NCBI GenBank assembly: GCA_903847605.1
Contig: CAINED010000013.1
Span: 124,001-188,000, forward strand
DNA length: 64,000 nucleotides
Source of the DNA: an uncultured Hyphomicrobiales bacterium
GTDB lineage: Bacteria; Pseudomonadota; Alphaproteobacteria; Rhizobiales; Beijerinckiaceae
Direction of reading: 5' to 3'
Part shown: in pieces, positions 46,429 through 54,530 of the stretch
How the letters are laid out: the number at the start of each line of letters is the position of its first letter
Position numbering within the stretch: the stretch's first letter is position 1
Program-made: the position numbers and the translations under genes
The notes under the pieces: model-generated
What the model was told of the DNA's origin: nothing
The model's database searches: none
Seen by the model: only the letters and a program-made list of their open reading frames with translations

Positions 46429-47658
46429 TCAGCGCTTGCCGCGGCGGTCGCGCTTGCCGAGCGTGCGCAGGCGCAGCGCATTCAGCTTGATGAAGCCCGC
46501 GGCGTCGCGATGATCATAGGCGACTGCGCCTTCCTCGAAAGTCACGAGATCCTGATCGTAGAGCGAATAGGGGCTTTCGCGGCCGACAACCCGAGCCGTG
46601 CCCTTGTAGAGCTTCAGGCGCACGCGGCCGGTGACGAATTCCTGGCTCTTGTCGATCAGCGCCTGCAGCATTTCACGTTCGGGCGAGAACCAGAAACCGT
46701 TATAGATGAGCTCGGCATATTTCGGCATCAGCTCATCCTTGAGATGGGCCGCGCCACGATCGAGCGTGATGGACTCGATACCGCGATGGGCCGCCAGCAG
46801 GATCGTGCCGCCTGGCGTTTCATAGACACCGCGCGACTTCATGCCGACGAAACGGTTCTCGACGAGGTCGAGCCGGCCGATGCCATTGGCCCTGCCGAGG
46901 TCGTTGAGCTTCGTCAGCAGCGTTGCCGGCGACATTTTTTCGCCGTCGATGGCGACGGCGTCGCCCTTGTCGAAATCCACGGTGATTTCCGTCACGACAT
47001 CAGGCGCATCCTCCGGCGCGATGGTGCGCATGTGGACATATTCCGGCGGCTCGACCCATGGATCTTCGAGCACCTTGCCCTCGGATGAGGAATGCAGGAG
47101 GTTCGCGTCCACCGAGAAGGGCGCGTCGCCGCGCTTGTCCTTGGCGATGGGAATCTGATGCGCTTCCGCGAAAGCGATCAGGGCCTCGCGGCTCTTGAAG
47201 TCCCATTCGCGCCAGGGCGCGATGACCGTGATTTCGGGCTCGAGCGCATAATAGCCGAGTTCAAAGCGGACCTGATCGTTGCCCTTGCCGGTCGCGCCAT
47301 GGGAGACAGCATCGGCCCCCACCTTGCGGGCAATCTCGATCTGCTTTTTCGCAATCAGCGGGCGGGCGATAGACGTGCCGAGAAGATAAAGGCCTTCATA
47401 TTGCGCATTGGCGCGGAACATCGGGAAGACGTAGTCGCGGACGAATTCCTCGCGCAGATCTTCGATGAAGATGTGCTCATCCTTGATGCCGAGAAGCTGC
47501 GCCTTCTTCCGCGCTGGCTCCAGCTCTTCCCCCTGCCCGAGATCGGCCGTGAATGTCACGACCTCGCAGCCATAGGTCGTCTGCAGCCACTTCAGAATGA
47601 TGGAAGTATCGAGGCCTCCCGAATAGGCGAGAACCACGCGCTTGATGTCTTTTGCCAT
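46429..47658 (-). CDS. argG: Argininosuccinate synthase
   Basis: ArgG condenses citrulline and aspartate with ATP in arginine synthesis. The 409-aa protein has the P-loop AYSGGLDTS near residue 11, the [16 protein letters not shown] motif and [15 protein letters not shown]. It stands alone on the minus strand. Its leader contains a copy of the dispersed intergenic repeat with a small GC hairpin. Confidence 0.98.
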   Translation of the reverse strand: MAKDIKRVVLAYSGGLDTSIILKWLQTTYGCEVVTFTADLGQGEELEPARKKAQLLGIKDEHIFIEDLREEFVRDYVFPMFRANAQYEGLYLLGTSIARPLIAKKQIEIARKVGADAVSHGATGKGNDQVRFELGYYALEPEITVIAPWREWDFKSREALIAFAEAHQIPIAKDKRGDAPFSVDANLLHSSSEGKVLEDPWVEPPEYVHMRTIAPEDAPDVVTEITVDFDKGDAVAIDGEKMSPATLLTKLNDLGRANGIGRLDLVENRFVGMKSRGVYETPGGTILLAAHRGIESITLDRGAAHLKDELMPKYAELIYNGFWFSPEREMLQALIDKSQEFVTGRVRLKLYKGTARVVGRESPYSLYDQDLVTFEEGAVAYDHRDAAGFIKLNALRLRTLGKRDRRGKR

Positions 47659-47670
47659 GAAAGGGGACCC

Positions 47671-47709
47671 GTTTTCGCGAAAGGACCCCGCAGGGGCCCG
47701 AAAAGTGGG
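47671..47709. repeat. Intergenic repeat copy C, rearranged
   Basis: The argG leader contains GTTTTCGCGAAA and CGAAAAGTGGG, both parts of the repeat seen at 25206 and 35521, but in swapped order and with a CCCCGCAGGGG hairpin between them. It is probably a member of the same element family. Confidence 0.5.
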
Positions 47710-47764
47710 CGCAATATAGACAGGGAAGTCCCCGGCGCAACCCTCGCCATAAGGCGAGATCGCC

Positions 47765-48445
47765 TCAGGCCTGCGGCCTTCGACCGCGCATGATCAAAGC
47801 ATGCATGAGCTGGCAAACGAGCAGCGTGAACAGGATCGCGAAAATCACGTCGGACATGAAATGACCGCCGAATGCCATTCGCAATGCGCCTGTCGCGGCC
47901 GCAAACAGAATTGCCGCGCCGATAGCCGGCAGGTTCCAGGGTGGCGGCAGCAGACTCGCTGGAGCAGCCAGCCACGCGGAGGTGGCGACTTCACCCGATA
48001 CGAAGGAGCAGTTCGTCTTGCAGGCCCCGTCGAACCGGTGCCACGGGCGGAATTCCGATTTTCCCGCATGCTGCACGATCTGGTTCGGGCGCGGACGATT
48101 GGAATGTTCTTTCAGGATGACGTTGACGAGCAGCCACGGCCCGACGAGCAGCGAGGCAAGGAGAAACGCCATTGTACGGTTCGCCGGTACGAGGCGGGCC
48201 GGAATTTTCGCGCCAGCCTTCGGCAATAGCCAGAGCAGGGCCATGACGAGGGGGACCACCAGCGGCGCGTAATAGAAAAACCGCCGCAACATGCGCTCCC
48301 CTGCGCCACTTCCGGCGAAGCGTCCTTCCCGAAAGAACCAGGAGGCTGCCGTGACGTCGAAATCCGGCCGAAGAGCGAAAGACAGCCCGGCAACGAGTAT
48401 CAGAAGCAAGGTGACTGCCAGGGCCTTGAGCGACAAGGGAAACAC
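47765..48445 (-). CDS. PAP2-family membrane phosphatase
   Basis: A 226-aa inner-membrane protein with about five hydrophobic segments and the PAP2 motifs: KEHSNRPRP (motif 1), SFVSGE (motif 2) and [11 protein letters not shown] (motif 3). Motif 2 has Glu where the usual PSGH has the general-acid His. Family members remove phosphate from lipids such as phosphatidate, undecaprenyl pyrophosphate or lipid A. The substrate cannot be read here. It is divergent from the MoeB/ThiF-type gene. Confidence 0.9.
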   Translation of the reverse strand: MFPLSLKALAVTLLLILVAGLSFALRPDFDVTAASWFFREGRFAGSGAGERMLRRFFYYAPLVVPLVMALLWLLPKAGAKIPARLVPANRTMAFLLASLLVGPWLLVNVILKEHSNRPRPNQIVQHAGKSEFRPWHRFDGACKTNCSFVSGEVATSAWLAAPASLLPPPWNLPAIGAAILFAAATGALRMAFGGHFMSDVIFAILFTLLVCQLMHALIMRGRRPQA

Positions 48446-48552
48446 CGGGGACGAGCGGAACGGGAAGAGCCCGGCTTAGCCTATCAGGCTGGCTTCGGGA
48501 AAGTGGCCGGGCGGGTTTTGCGGCAGGGAGACGGTCCTGTTACTGTCCAAAA

Positions 48553-49359
48553 ATGTCCTTTTCGCCCGAAGAAATCGAGCGCTATGCGCGCCATATCGTG
48601 CTGCATGGCGTCGGCGGCCCCGGTCAGCAGAAGCTGAAAGCCGCACGCGTACTGGTGATCGGCGCAGGCGGTCTCGGCGCTCCGGTTCTGCAGTATCTGG
48701 CGGCGGCTGGCGTCGGAACGCTGGGAATCGTCGACGACGACGAAGTTTCGCTGTCGAATCTGCAACGGCAGGTAATTCACGGCACGCCGGACATCGGCCG
48801 GCCGAAGGTCGAAAGCGCGACTGAGGCCATCGGCCGCCTCAACCCTCATGTGCAGGTCGAAACGCACGCCACCCGCCTGACGGAGAAAAATGCGCGCGAA
48901 CTCGTGCGCAACTTCGACCTCGTTGCCGATGGCTCGGACAATTTCGAGACGCGTTACGCCAGCGCCGACGCCTGCTTTTTCGAGGCTAAACCATTGATCA
49001 CGGGAGCGGTCGGCACGTTCGACGGCTCGCTGACCACACTGCGACCCTTCGAAAAACAGGCCGACGGTACGCCAAACCCAACCTATCGCTGCCTTTTTCC
49101 CGAGCCGCCGCCACCTGGCACGGTACCGACCTGCGCGCAGGCCGGCGTGCTCGGCGCACTCACCGGACTTATCGGCACGATGATGGCGCTGCAGGTGATC
49201 CGCGAGATCACCGGCTTCGGCGAAGGACTGGTCGGCAAGCTGTTGCTCATCGACGCCTTCGCCATGCGTTTCGAGACGATGGAATATGGCTGGGACCCCG
49301 CCAATCCGCTGAACGGATCGACGGTGCAGGAAGCGCTTACTTCGCCGCCACTACCATGA
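48553..49359 (+). CDS. MoeB/ThiF-type adenylyltransferase
   Basis: An E1-like enzyme of 268 aa that adenylates the C-terminus of a sulfur carrier such as MoaD or ThiS. It shows the nucleotide site VIGAGGLGAPVLQYLAAAG, the adenylation loop SLSNLQRQVIH with its arginine, the DGSDNFETRY segment, and the crossover cysteine in VPTCAQAGVLG. The two zinc CxxC pairs found in E. coli MoeB are absent. The 3' end overlaps the convergent ridA gene by 23 bp. It is most likely moeB, but ThiF cannot be excluded. Confidence 0.88.
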   Translation: MSFSPEEIERYARHIVLHGVGGPGQQKLKAARVLVIGAGGLGAPVLQYLAAAGVGTLGIVDDDEVSLSNLQRQVIHGTPDIGRPKVESATEAIGRLNPHVQVETHATRLTEKNARELVRNFDLVADGSDNFETRYASADACFFEAKPLITGAVGTFDGSLTTLRPFEKQADGTPNPTYRCLFPEPPPPGTVPTCAQAGVLGALTGLIGTMMALQVIREITGFGEGLVGKLLLIDAFAMRFETMEYGWDPANPLNGSTVQEALTSPPLP

Positions 49360-49687
49360 TTTCGACCTTGTACTCGGGGCCGGCCAGCTTGGCTTCCACC
49401 GTGGCGCGCGCGGGCGTGTTGCCTTGCGACACCCAAGCGTCCCACACTCCATTCATTTCAGCGAAAGTCGAGATATCAGGCAGCCAGATATTGGCCGACA
49501 AAAGCTTTGTCTTGTCGGTGCCGGCCTGTTTCAAGAGATCGTCGATGATGCCAAGGACCTCCCGGGTCTGTTCGGCGACGCTCGCGCCCTTTGTCTTGTC
49601 TGCGACCTGACCGGCAAGGTAGACGGTGTTGCCATGGACGACAGCCTTGCTCATGCGCGGGCCAACGCCGATACGTTCGATGCTCAT
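49337..49687 (-). CDS. RidA-family protein
   Basis: A 116-aa member of the RidA/YjgF family, which removes reactive enamine/imine intermediates. It reads SKAVVHGNTVYLAGQVADK near the start and ends with PARATVEAKLAGPEYKVEIMVVAAK. The arginine of canonical RidA that binds the carboxylate is seen in PARATVE. It probably belongs to one of the Rid1-7 side groups. It is convergent with the MoeB-type gene. Confidence 0.9.
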   Translation of the reverse strand: MSIERIGVGPRMSKAVVHGNTVYLAGQVADKTKGASVAEQTREVLGIIDDLLKQAGTDKTKLLSANIWLPDISTFAEMNGVWDAWVSQGNTPARATVEAKLAGPEYKVEIMVVAAK

Positions 49688-49740
49688 TTCATTCCCCTGT
49701 TGTCAAAACCGTTGCGGCACAGGCCTTTCCTGCGCAGAGA

Positions 49741-50265
49741 TCAGAACTGGACCATGCGCGGAATCGGCCCCATGAAATCACGCTTGCCGAGTTCGACCCC
49801 ACGCGAACGCAGGATGTCGTAGGCGGTCGTGACGTGAAAATAGAACTGCGGCAAAGCCTGATGCAGCAGGAAATCGTCGCCACGCATGCGCCGCTGCATG
49901 CCTGCGGCGGGATAGACGATCTCGCGGGTTTCGCCGGCATTCACGTCGGCGGCGGAGACCGATTGAATGTAATCGATGCAGGACTGCACGCGCGCCTTCA
50001 GGGCATCAAGCGTGCTCTCGTCATTGGCGTATTTCGGCGGCTCCTTGCCGGCGAGCCATGCGGTCGTATTGGCTGCCCAGTAGCACATCTGCTGGATCTG
50101 GCGGCCATAGTTGAACATGTTGGGATAGAGCCGCTCGGCGAGAAAGAGCGCCGGATCGATCTTCGCCGCGGCCGCAAAAGCGGCGAGCTTGTCTATCGTG
50201 CCGATAACGCCGGTAAGCGACTGCACGAAGACCGGAACAGACGATTGATGCATGGAAAGCGCCAT
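49741..50265 (-). CDS. DUF1993 domain protein
   Basis: A 174-aa, mostly helical soluble protein matching the DUF1993 family (segments MALSMHQSSVPVFVQSL, LFLAERLYPNMFNYGRQIQ, LLHQALPQFYFHVTTAYDILRSRGV), which has a DinB-like four-helix fold. No enzymatic role is established to my knowledge. ATG 50265 has GGGAGGA six bases upstream. It lies upstream of and divergent from the aldolase-biotin operon, 175 bp away. Confidence 0.88.
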   Translation of the reverse strand: MALSMHQSSVPVFVQSLTGVIGTIDKLAAFAAAAKIDPALFLAERLYPNMFNYGRQIQQMCYWAANTTAWLAGKEPPKYANDESTLDALKARVQSCIDYIQSVSAADVNAGETREIVYPAAGMQRRMRGDDFLLHQALPQFYFHVTTAYDILRSRGVELGKRDFMGPIPRMVQF

Positions 50266-50440
50266 GAATTCCTCCCAAAAATTGTAGCCAAGCCATATCG
50301 GAGCGATTTCCTGCCGGCAAGCCGCGCGTCGATCCGGCAATTAACTGGAACATAGTCTATTCTCTGTGCCTGGCGGCCCGGTCTTGCACTTTTCTGCGGG
50401 ATGCGCGACGAGGCGGTCACGACGAAAGCGGGGGAAGCGG

Positions 50441-51148
50441 ATGACGCTGGATGAAGCCAAGAAAAGACTGATCGATGCCGGCATTGCGCTCGAGGCGCAG
50501 GGGCTCGGCGACTTCACGCGGGGACACGTTTCCCTGCGCGTTCCCGGCGACCCCAGCCATTTCATCATGAAACCGCACAGCCACGGTTTCGATGAAATGA
50601 CGATGGAAAATATCGTTACCTGCACCCTGGAAGGCGAGAAGATTTCCGGCACGGGGCCGCGCCACAGCGAAGTCTATATCCACTCGGAAATTTTCAAGGC
50701 GCGCCCGGACGTGATGAGCGTCATTCACGCTCATCCGACGCATGCAGTCGCGCTCTCGGCCACGGGTCGCAAACTGCGCGCCCTGAGCCAGGGCGGCGCG
50801 GTCTTCGCCGATGGTATCGGCGTCTATACCGACACGATCGACCTGATCCGCTCGAAGGAAATGGGTGCCGGCGTTGCGCGCGCGCTCGGCCCTCACAAGG
50901 CGGCGTTTCTCAAGAATCACGGCATCGCCATCGTCGGTCGCACGGTCGACGAGGCCGTCATATTGATGATGATGCTTGAGAATGCCTGCCAGATTCAGCT
51001 TCTGGCCGAAGCTACGGGCCCAGTCGCCGACGAATTCTCGCGCGAGGACATCATGCGCCTGCACGACAAGATTTCACGGCCCGAGCAGCATACGATCAAT
51101 TTCGAATACATGGTGCGCAAGGGCCGGCGCATGCTGGGGCTCACCTGA
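50441..51148 (+). CDS. Class II aldolase/adducin-family protein
   Basis: A 235-aa protein of the fuculose-aldolase/adducin family. Zinc-binding histidines are in VIHAHPTHAVAL and the third in LKNHGIAIVG; the glycine/serine-rich start GDFTRGHVSLRVPG is typical. The reaction may be an aldol cleavage, epimerisation or decarboxylation; it cannot be told. It stands 13 nt before bioM, as the first gene of the operon that carries the biotin importer, the acyl-CoA ligase and the thiolase. Confidence 0.88.
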   Translation: MTLDEAKKRLIDAGIALEAQGLGDFTRGHVSLRVPGDPSHFIMKPHSHGFDEMTMENIVTCTLEGEKISGTGPRHSEVYIHSEIFKARPDVMSVIHAHPTHAVALSATGRKLRALSQGGAVFADGIGVYTDTIDLIRSKEMGAGVARALGPHKAAFLKNHGIAIVGRTVDEAVILMMMLENACQIQLLAEATGPVADEFSREDIMRLHDKISRPEQHTINFEYMVRKGRRMLGLT

Positions 51149-51161
51149 GGTTTCGCAACGG

Positions 51162-51887
51162 ATGGCGCAGGACGGCACATTCATAACGTTCTCGAATGTC
51201 GACCTGTCGCGCGGCAATGAAAAGCTGTTCTCGAATCTCGATATCGAAATTCGGGAACGGCGGGTGGGGATCATCGGCAACAATGGTTCCGGCAAGAGTT
51301 CCTTCCTTCGCCTCGTGAACGGATTGCTGCTGCCTGATGCCGGTTCCGTGAATGTGTGCGGTCTCGACACGTGCAAGGATCGCAATGCGTTGCCGGCCCT
51401 TGCGGGATTTCTGTTCCAGAACCCCGATCACCAGATTGTCTTCCCGACGGTCGCGGAAGAAATAGCCTTCGTGCTGCGCGAGCGTCGCGTCGGGGCTCGC
51501 GAGGCGCGCGAAGCCGCGGTCCAATTGCTCGCGGCGCACGGGCACGCCGACTGGGCGGACCGGCCCGTGCACCAGCTTTCGGACGGACAGAAGCAACTCG
51601 TCTGCATCCTCGCGGTGACCATAGGTTCGCCGCGCGTCCTCTTGCTCGATGAGCCCTTTTCAAGTCTCGATTTGCCGACGCGGCATGATCTGTTGATGCG
51701 TCTAGACATGATGCCGCAATTGCTCGTCATGGCGAGCCACGATCTCGACCTTCTCGCAGGTTTCGATCGCGTGATCTGGTTCGAGAAGGGTGCGATACGC
51801 GGCGACGGCGCGCCGGCGAAAGTCATTCGCGATTATCGCGCGAGCTTCGCCACCATGCTGGAACCTCTGCGGATCGCAGCGCAATGA
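51162..51887 (+). CDS. bioM: Biotin ECF transporter, ATPase BioM
   Basis: BioM is the ATPase of the BioMNY biotin importer. The 241-aa protein shows Walker A GNNGSGKSS, Q-loop FQNPDHQIVFPTVAEEIAF, which is typical of ECF ATPases, signature LSDGQKQL, Walker B VLLLDEPFSSLD and H-loop MASHDLDL. ATG 51162 has GAGG 12 nt upstream. It overlaps bioN by four bases. A single ATPase gene is present, as in other dedicated biotin systems. Confidence 0.94.
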   Translation: MAQDGTFITFSNVDLSRGNEKLFSNLDIEIRERRVGIIGNNGSGKSSFLRLVNGLLLPDAGSVNVCGLDTCKDRNALPALAGFLFQNPDHQIVFPTVAEEIAFVLRERRVGAREAREAAVQLLAAHGHADWADRPVHQLSDGQKQLVCILAVTIGSPRVLLLDEPFSSLDLPTRHDLLMRLDMMPQLLVMASHDLDLLAGFDRVIWFEKGAIRGDGAPAKVIRDYRASFATMLEPLRIAAQ

Positions 51888-52489
51888 TCGGCCTTTATCA
51901 GCATCCGCCGACGATCCTGCATCGCGTCAGCGCTGGCTACAAGCTGATCGCGCTGGCTGTTTTGTCGATCGTCTGCATGCGTATCGGGAATGTCGCGATC
52001 CTCGCAGCATGTCTTGGGGCGTTGCTCGCGGTTTATGCCGGATTTGGCAAACCCTTCGTGCGGCGTCTCGCCATCCTGCGCCCGCTCTGGCCGACGATGC
52101 TCGCGATCTTCGTTGCGCAGATCATCGTCGCGGACTGGCAATCTGCGACCGCTTCCATTTTGCGTCTCCTCGTCATGGTGCTGTTGGCCGACCTCGTGAC
52201 CATGTCGACGCGCATGCAGGCAATGATGGACGCACTGGCGCCGTTGCTGCGGCCGCTTCGAATGTTCGGAGTGTCAAGCGAGCGAATTTCCTTCTGCGTC
52301 GCTTATGTCATTCGCCTCGTCCCGCTCCTGCTCGAGCAGTGGCAGCTCTATGCTGACGCCTGGCGGGCGCGCACCGGCAATAGACCAGGATGGCGCTTGA
52401 TTGCGCCATTCTTTGCGAACATCTTGCGAATGGCCGGGCGACATGCCGAAGCGCTGGACGCGCGCGGCTTTGGCGCTTCGCGGCAATGA
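51884..52489 (+). CDS. bioN: Biotin ECF transporter, transmembrane protein BioN
   Basis: BioN is the EcfT-type coupling protein of the importer. The 201-aa protein starts MIGLYQHPPTILHRVSAGYKL, has four to five hydrophobic segments, and carries the two coupling motifs in DAWRARTG and LDARGFG. The ARG in the second is canonical, the first has ART. Overlaps of four bases with both bioM and bioY show strict co-translation, which suits a fixed subunit ratio. Confidence 0.93.
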   Translation: MIGLYQHPPTILHRVSAGYKLIALAVLSIVCMRIGNVAILAACLGALLAVYAGFGKPFVRRLAILRPLWPTMLAIFVAQIIVADWQSATASILRLLVMVLLADLVTMSTRMQAMMDALAPLLRPLRMFGVSSERISFCVAYVIRLVPLLLEQWQLYADAWRARTGNRPGWRLIAPFFANILRMAGRHAEALDARGFGASRQ

Positions 52490-53028
52490 ATGCGCAAAGT
52501 TCCAACCTGCGGCTGGTGCGGATTTGCCTGTTTGCCGCGCTCATCGCTGCGCTGGGACTCATTCCGCGTATCGACATTCCCATTGCGGCGGGCGTTCCGA
52601 TCACGGCGCAGACGCTCGGCGTGATGCTGGCCGGACTCATGCTGGGCGCCCGCGCAGGCGCGCTCAGCGTTCTGCTCTTTCTTTTTGTCGTTGCACTGGG
52701 CATGCCTTTTCTTGCAGGCGGACGAGGCGGCCTTGCCGTATTCTTCGGACCTACTGCGGGATTTCTGTTTGGCTGGATTCCCGGCGCGTTCCTCTCCGGG
52801 CTGCTGGGGCGGAGCACTGGGCCTTTGAGTTTCCTGCGTGGGCTTGCGGGCGCGTTCGCGGGTGGCGTCATCGCAGTATATGCTTGCGGTATCGCGTGGC
52901 TCGCCATCGTCGCGGGTCTGGGATGGAAGGCCGCCATGATTGCAACAGCGGTCTTTCTGCCGGGAGACGTTTTGAAATCGCTGTTGGCCGCAGCAATCGC
53001 CGCGCGCGCCGGCGAATTCGGCAAGTAA
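52486..53028 (+). CDS. bioY: Biotin ECF transporter, substrate-binding protein BioY
   Basis: BioY is the membrane S-component that captures biotin. The 180-aa protein has six hydrophobic segments and the family stretches VPITAQTLGVMLAGLMLGARAGALS and FFGPTAGFLFGWIPGAFLSG. ATG 52486 overlaps the bioN stop. The acyl-CoA ligase gene begins 11 nt after its stop, so importer and ligase are on one transcript. Confidence 0.95.
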   Translation: MNAQSSNLRLVRICLFAALIAALGLIPRIDIPIAAGVPITAQTLGVMLAGLMLGARAGALSVLLFLFVVALGMPFLAGGRGGLAVFFGPTAGFLFGWIPGAFLSGLLGRSTGPLSFLRGLAGAFAGGVIAVYACGIAWLAIVAGLGWKAAMIATAVFLPGDVLKSLLAAAIAARAGEFGK

Positions 53029-53039
53029 GGCGATGCCTA

Positions 53040-54530
53040 ATGATCATAGGCTCGATGATATCGGAACACGCAGCTACAAAAGCTGAGGCAACAGCGCTGG
53101 TATTCGATCGGGAAAGCATCACGTGGCAAAAACTCGAGGAGTTGTTGAAAAGAGCTGCGGGCTGGCTTGAGCACGCTAGCCCGCACTGCAAGAGCGTTGC
53201 GCTGAATTTGCCGAATTGCCCCGCGTTGGCGGTATTCTTTCTCGCCGGCATTCGACTTGGCTACGAGATGCAAATTTTCGACACGCAATGGCCGCTAGCG
53301 CATACGCGCGAAATGATCGCACGACTTTCGCCGGACTTAATCGTCGCCGATCATGACGGTGACGTCGCGGCGGGCGCATTGCTTCCGAAAGAAGCGCTCG
53401 ATTTCTCCGGATTGGAGAAGTGGCTCCCGCCGCACGATCCCATTTTTCAATGGCGCTCGGTCGAAAAGTCGGCGTCCTTTTACGTAGGCTTCACTTCAGG
53501 TTCGACAGGTTTGCCGAAAGGCTACAGACGCAATCATCATTCGTGGATCAAGAGTTTCGATGTTGCACGCGAGGAATTCGGACTTGCTTCGAATCATGTC
53601 ATCGCTGCGCACGGCGCATTGACCCATTCCCTCTACCTCTTCGCCCTGGCCTGGGCGATGCATGAAGGGGCGACTTGTCTGCTGGCCCGCAGCTTCAAGC
53701 CAAACTCCCTGGTGGAAGCCGCAAAGCTCCACGGGTCGAACGTCATGTTCGGCGTTCCGGCGCAGCTCGGTATGCTTTCAAGATACTTGCAGGAGAGCGC
53801 AAAACCCGCGCTGCCCGATCTGCGCTGGCTTATTTCATCGGGCTCCAAATGGTCGAGCCGCGAGGATCCCGCGCTGCGGGCGCACATGCGCCATGCGCGT
53901 TTCGCCGAATTCTACGGCGCATCCGAAACGAGCTTCGTTACCGTGGCAGTCGATGGCGAGCCTGTGCCTGAAGGGTCTGTCGGGCGCGCCTTCGGCGGCG
54001 TCCGTATTTCGATTCGGAATGAGAACGACGAGGTTTGCCAAAGCGGAGTCGACGGGCGCATTTTCGTGGCAAGCGAAATGCTTTTCGACGGCTATGCCGG
54101 CGGCGACGAAGAAATTGCGCGAATTTCAGACGGTTCCATCTGCGTCGGGGACATCGGACATCTCGACGCTGACGGCTATCTGTTTCTCTCCGGGCGCGAG
54201 AACCGGATGATCGTCACCTCCGGCAAGAATCTCTTTCCGGAAGAGGTGGAGCGCGTTCTCGAGGAACATTTCGCCGTTTTGAATGCAGCGGTAATCAGCG
54301 TTGCCGACGAGAAGCGGGGCGAGCGCCTGATTGGCATCCTCTCGTTGCGCGCGCCAGAAAGACTGATGCAATCTGAAATCATCGCCCATGCGCGCGTGCA
54401 ACTTCCGCTCTTCAAGGTCCCGCGTGAGTATTGGGCTGTCAGCGAGTGGCCGTTCACGCGCTCGGGGAAGAGCGATTTCCAGAAGCTGAAGCAGCTACTG
54501 GAACGCGGCGAGCTGGAGCGACTTCCATGA
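53040..54530 (+). CDS. AMP-forming acyl-CoA ligase in the biotin operon
   Basis: An ANL-superfamily ligase of 496 aa with all core motifs: TSGSTGLPKG (A3 loop), YGASETS (A5), the hinge LSGRENRMIVTSGKNLFPEEVE (A8) and the catalytic lysine in FTRSGKSDF (A10). It should activate a carboxylic acid as acyl-AMP and pass it to CoA. The substrate is unknown; from position a biotin-related or pimelate-like acid is an inference. It has AAGG nine bases before ATG 53040 and overlaps the thiolase-like gene by four bases. Confidence 0.9.
   Translation: MIIGSMISEHAATKAEATALVFDRESITWQKLEELLKRAAGWLEHASPHCKSVALNLPNCPALAVFFLAGIRLGYEMQIFDTQWPLAHTREMIARLSPDLIVADHDGDVAAGALLPKEALDFSGLEKWLPPHDPIFQWRSVEKSASFYVGFTSGSTGLPKGYRRNHHSWIKSFDVAREEFGLASNHVIAAHGALTHSLYLFALAWAMHEGATCLLARSFKPNSLVEAAKLHGSNVMFGVPAQLGMLSRYLQESAKPALPDLRWLISSGSKWSSREDPALRAHMRHARFAEFYGASETSFVTVAVDGEPVPEGSVGRAFGGVRISIRNENDEVCQSGVDGRIFVASEMLFDGYAGGDEEIARISDGSICVGDIGHLDADGYLFLSGRENRMIVTSGKNLFPEEVERVLEEHFAVLNAAVISVADEKRGERLIGILSLRAPERLMQSEIIAHARVQLPLFKVPREYWAVSEWPFTRSGKSDFQKLKQLLERGELERLP

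Noticed and set aside
50266-50440. BioR-type operator before the biotin operon
   Set aside because: A partial ATAGTCTAT is seen near 50352, but it does not fit the known TTATMKATAA palindrome.
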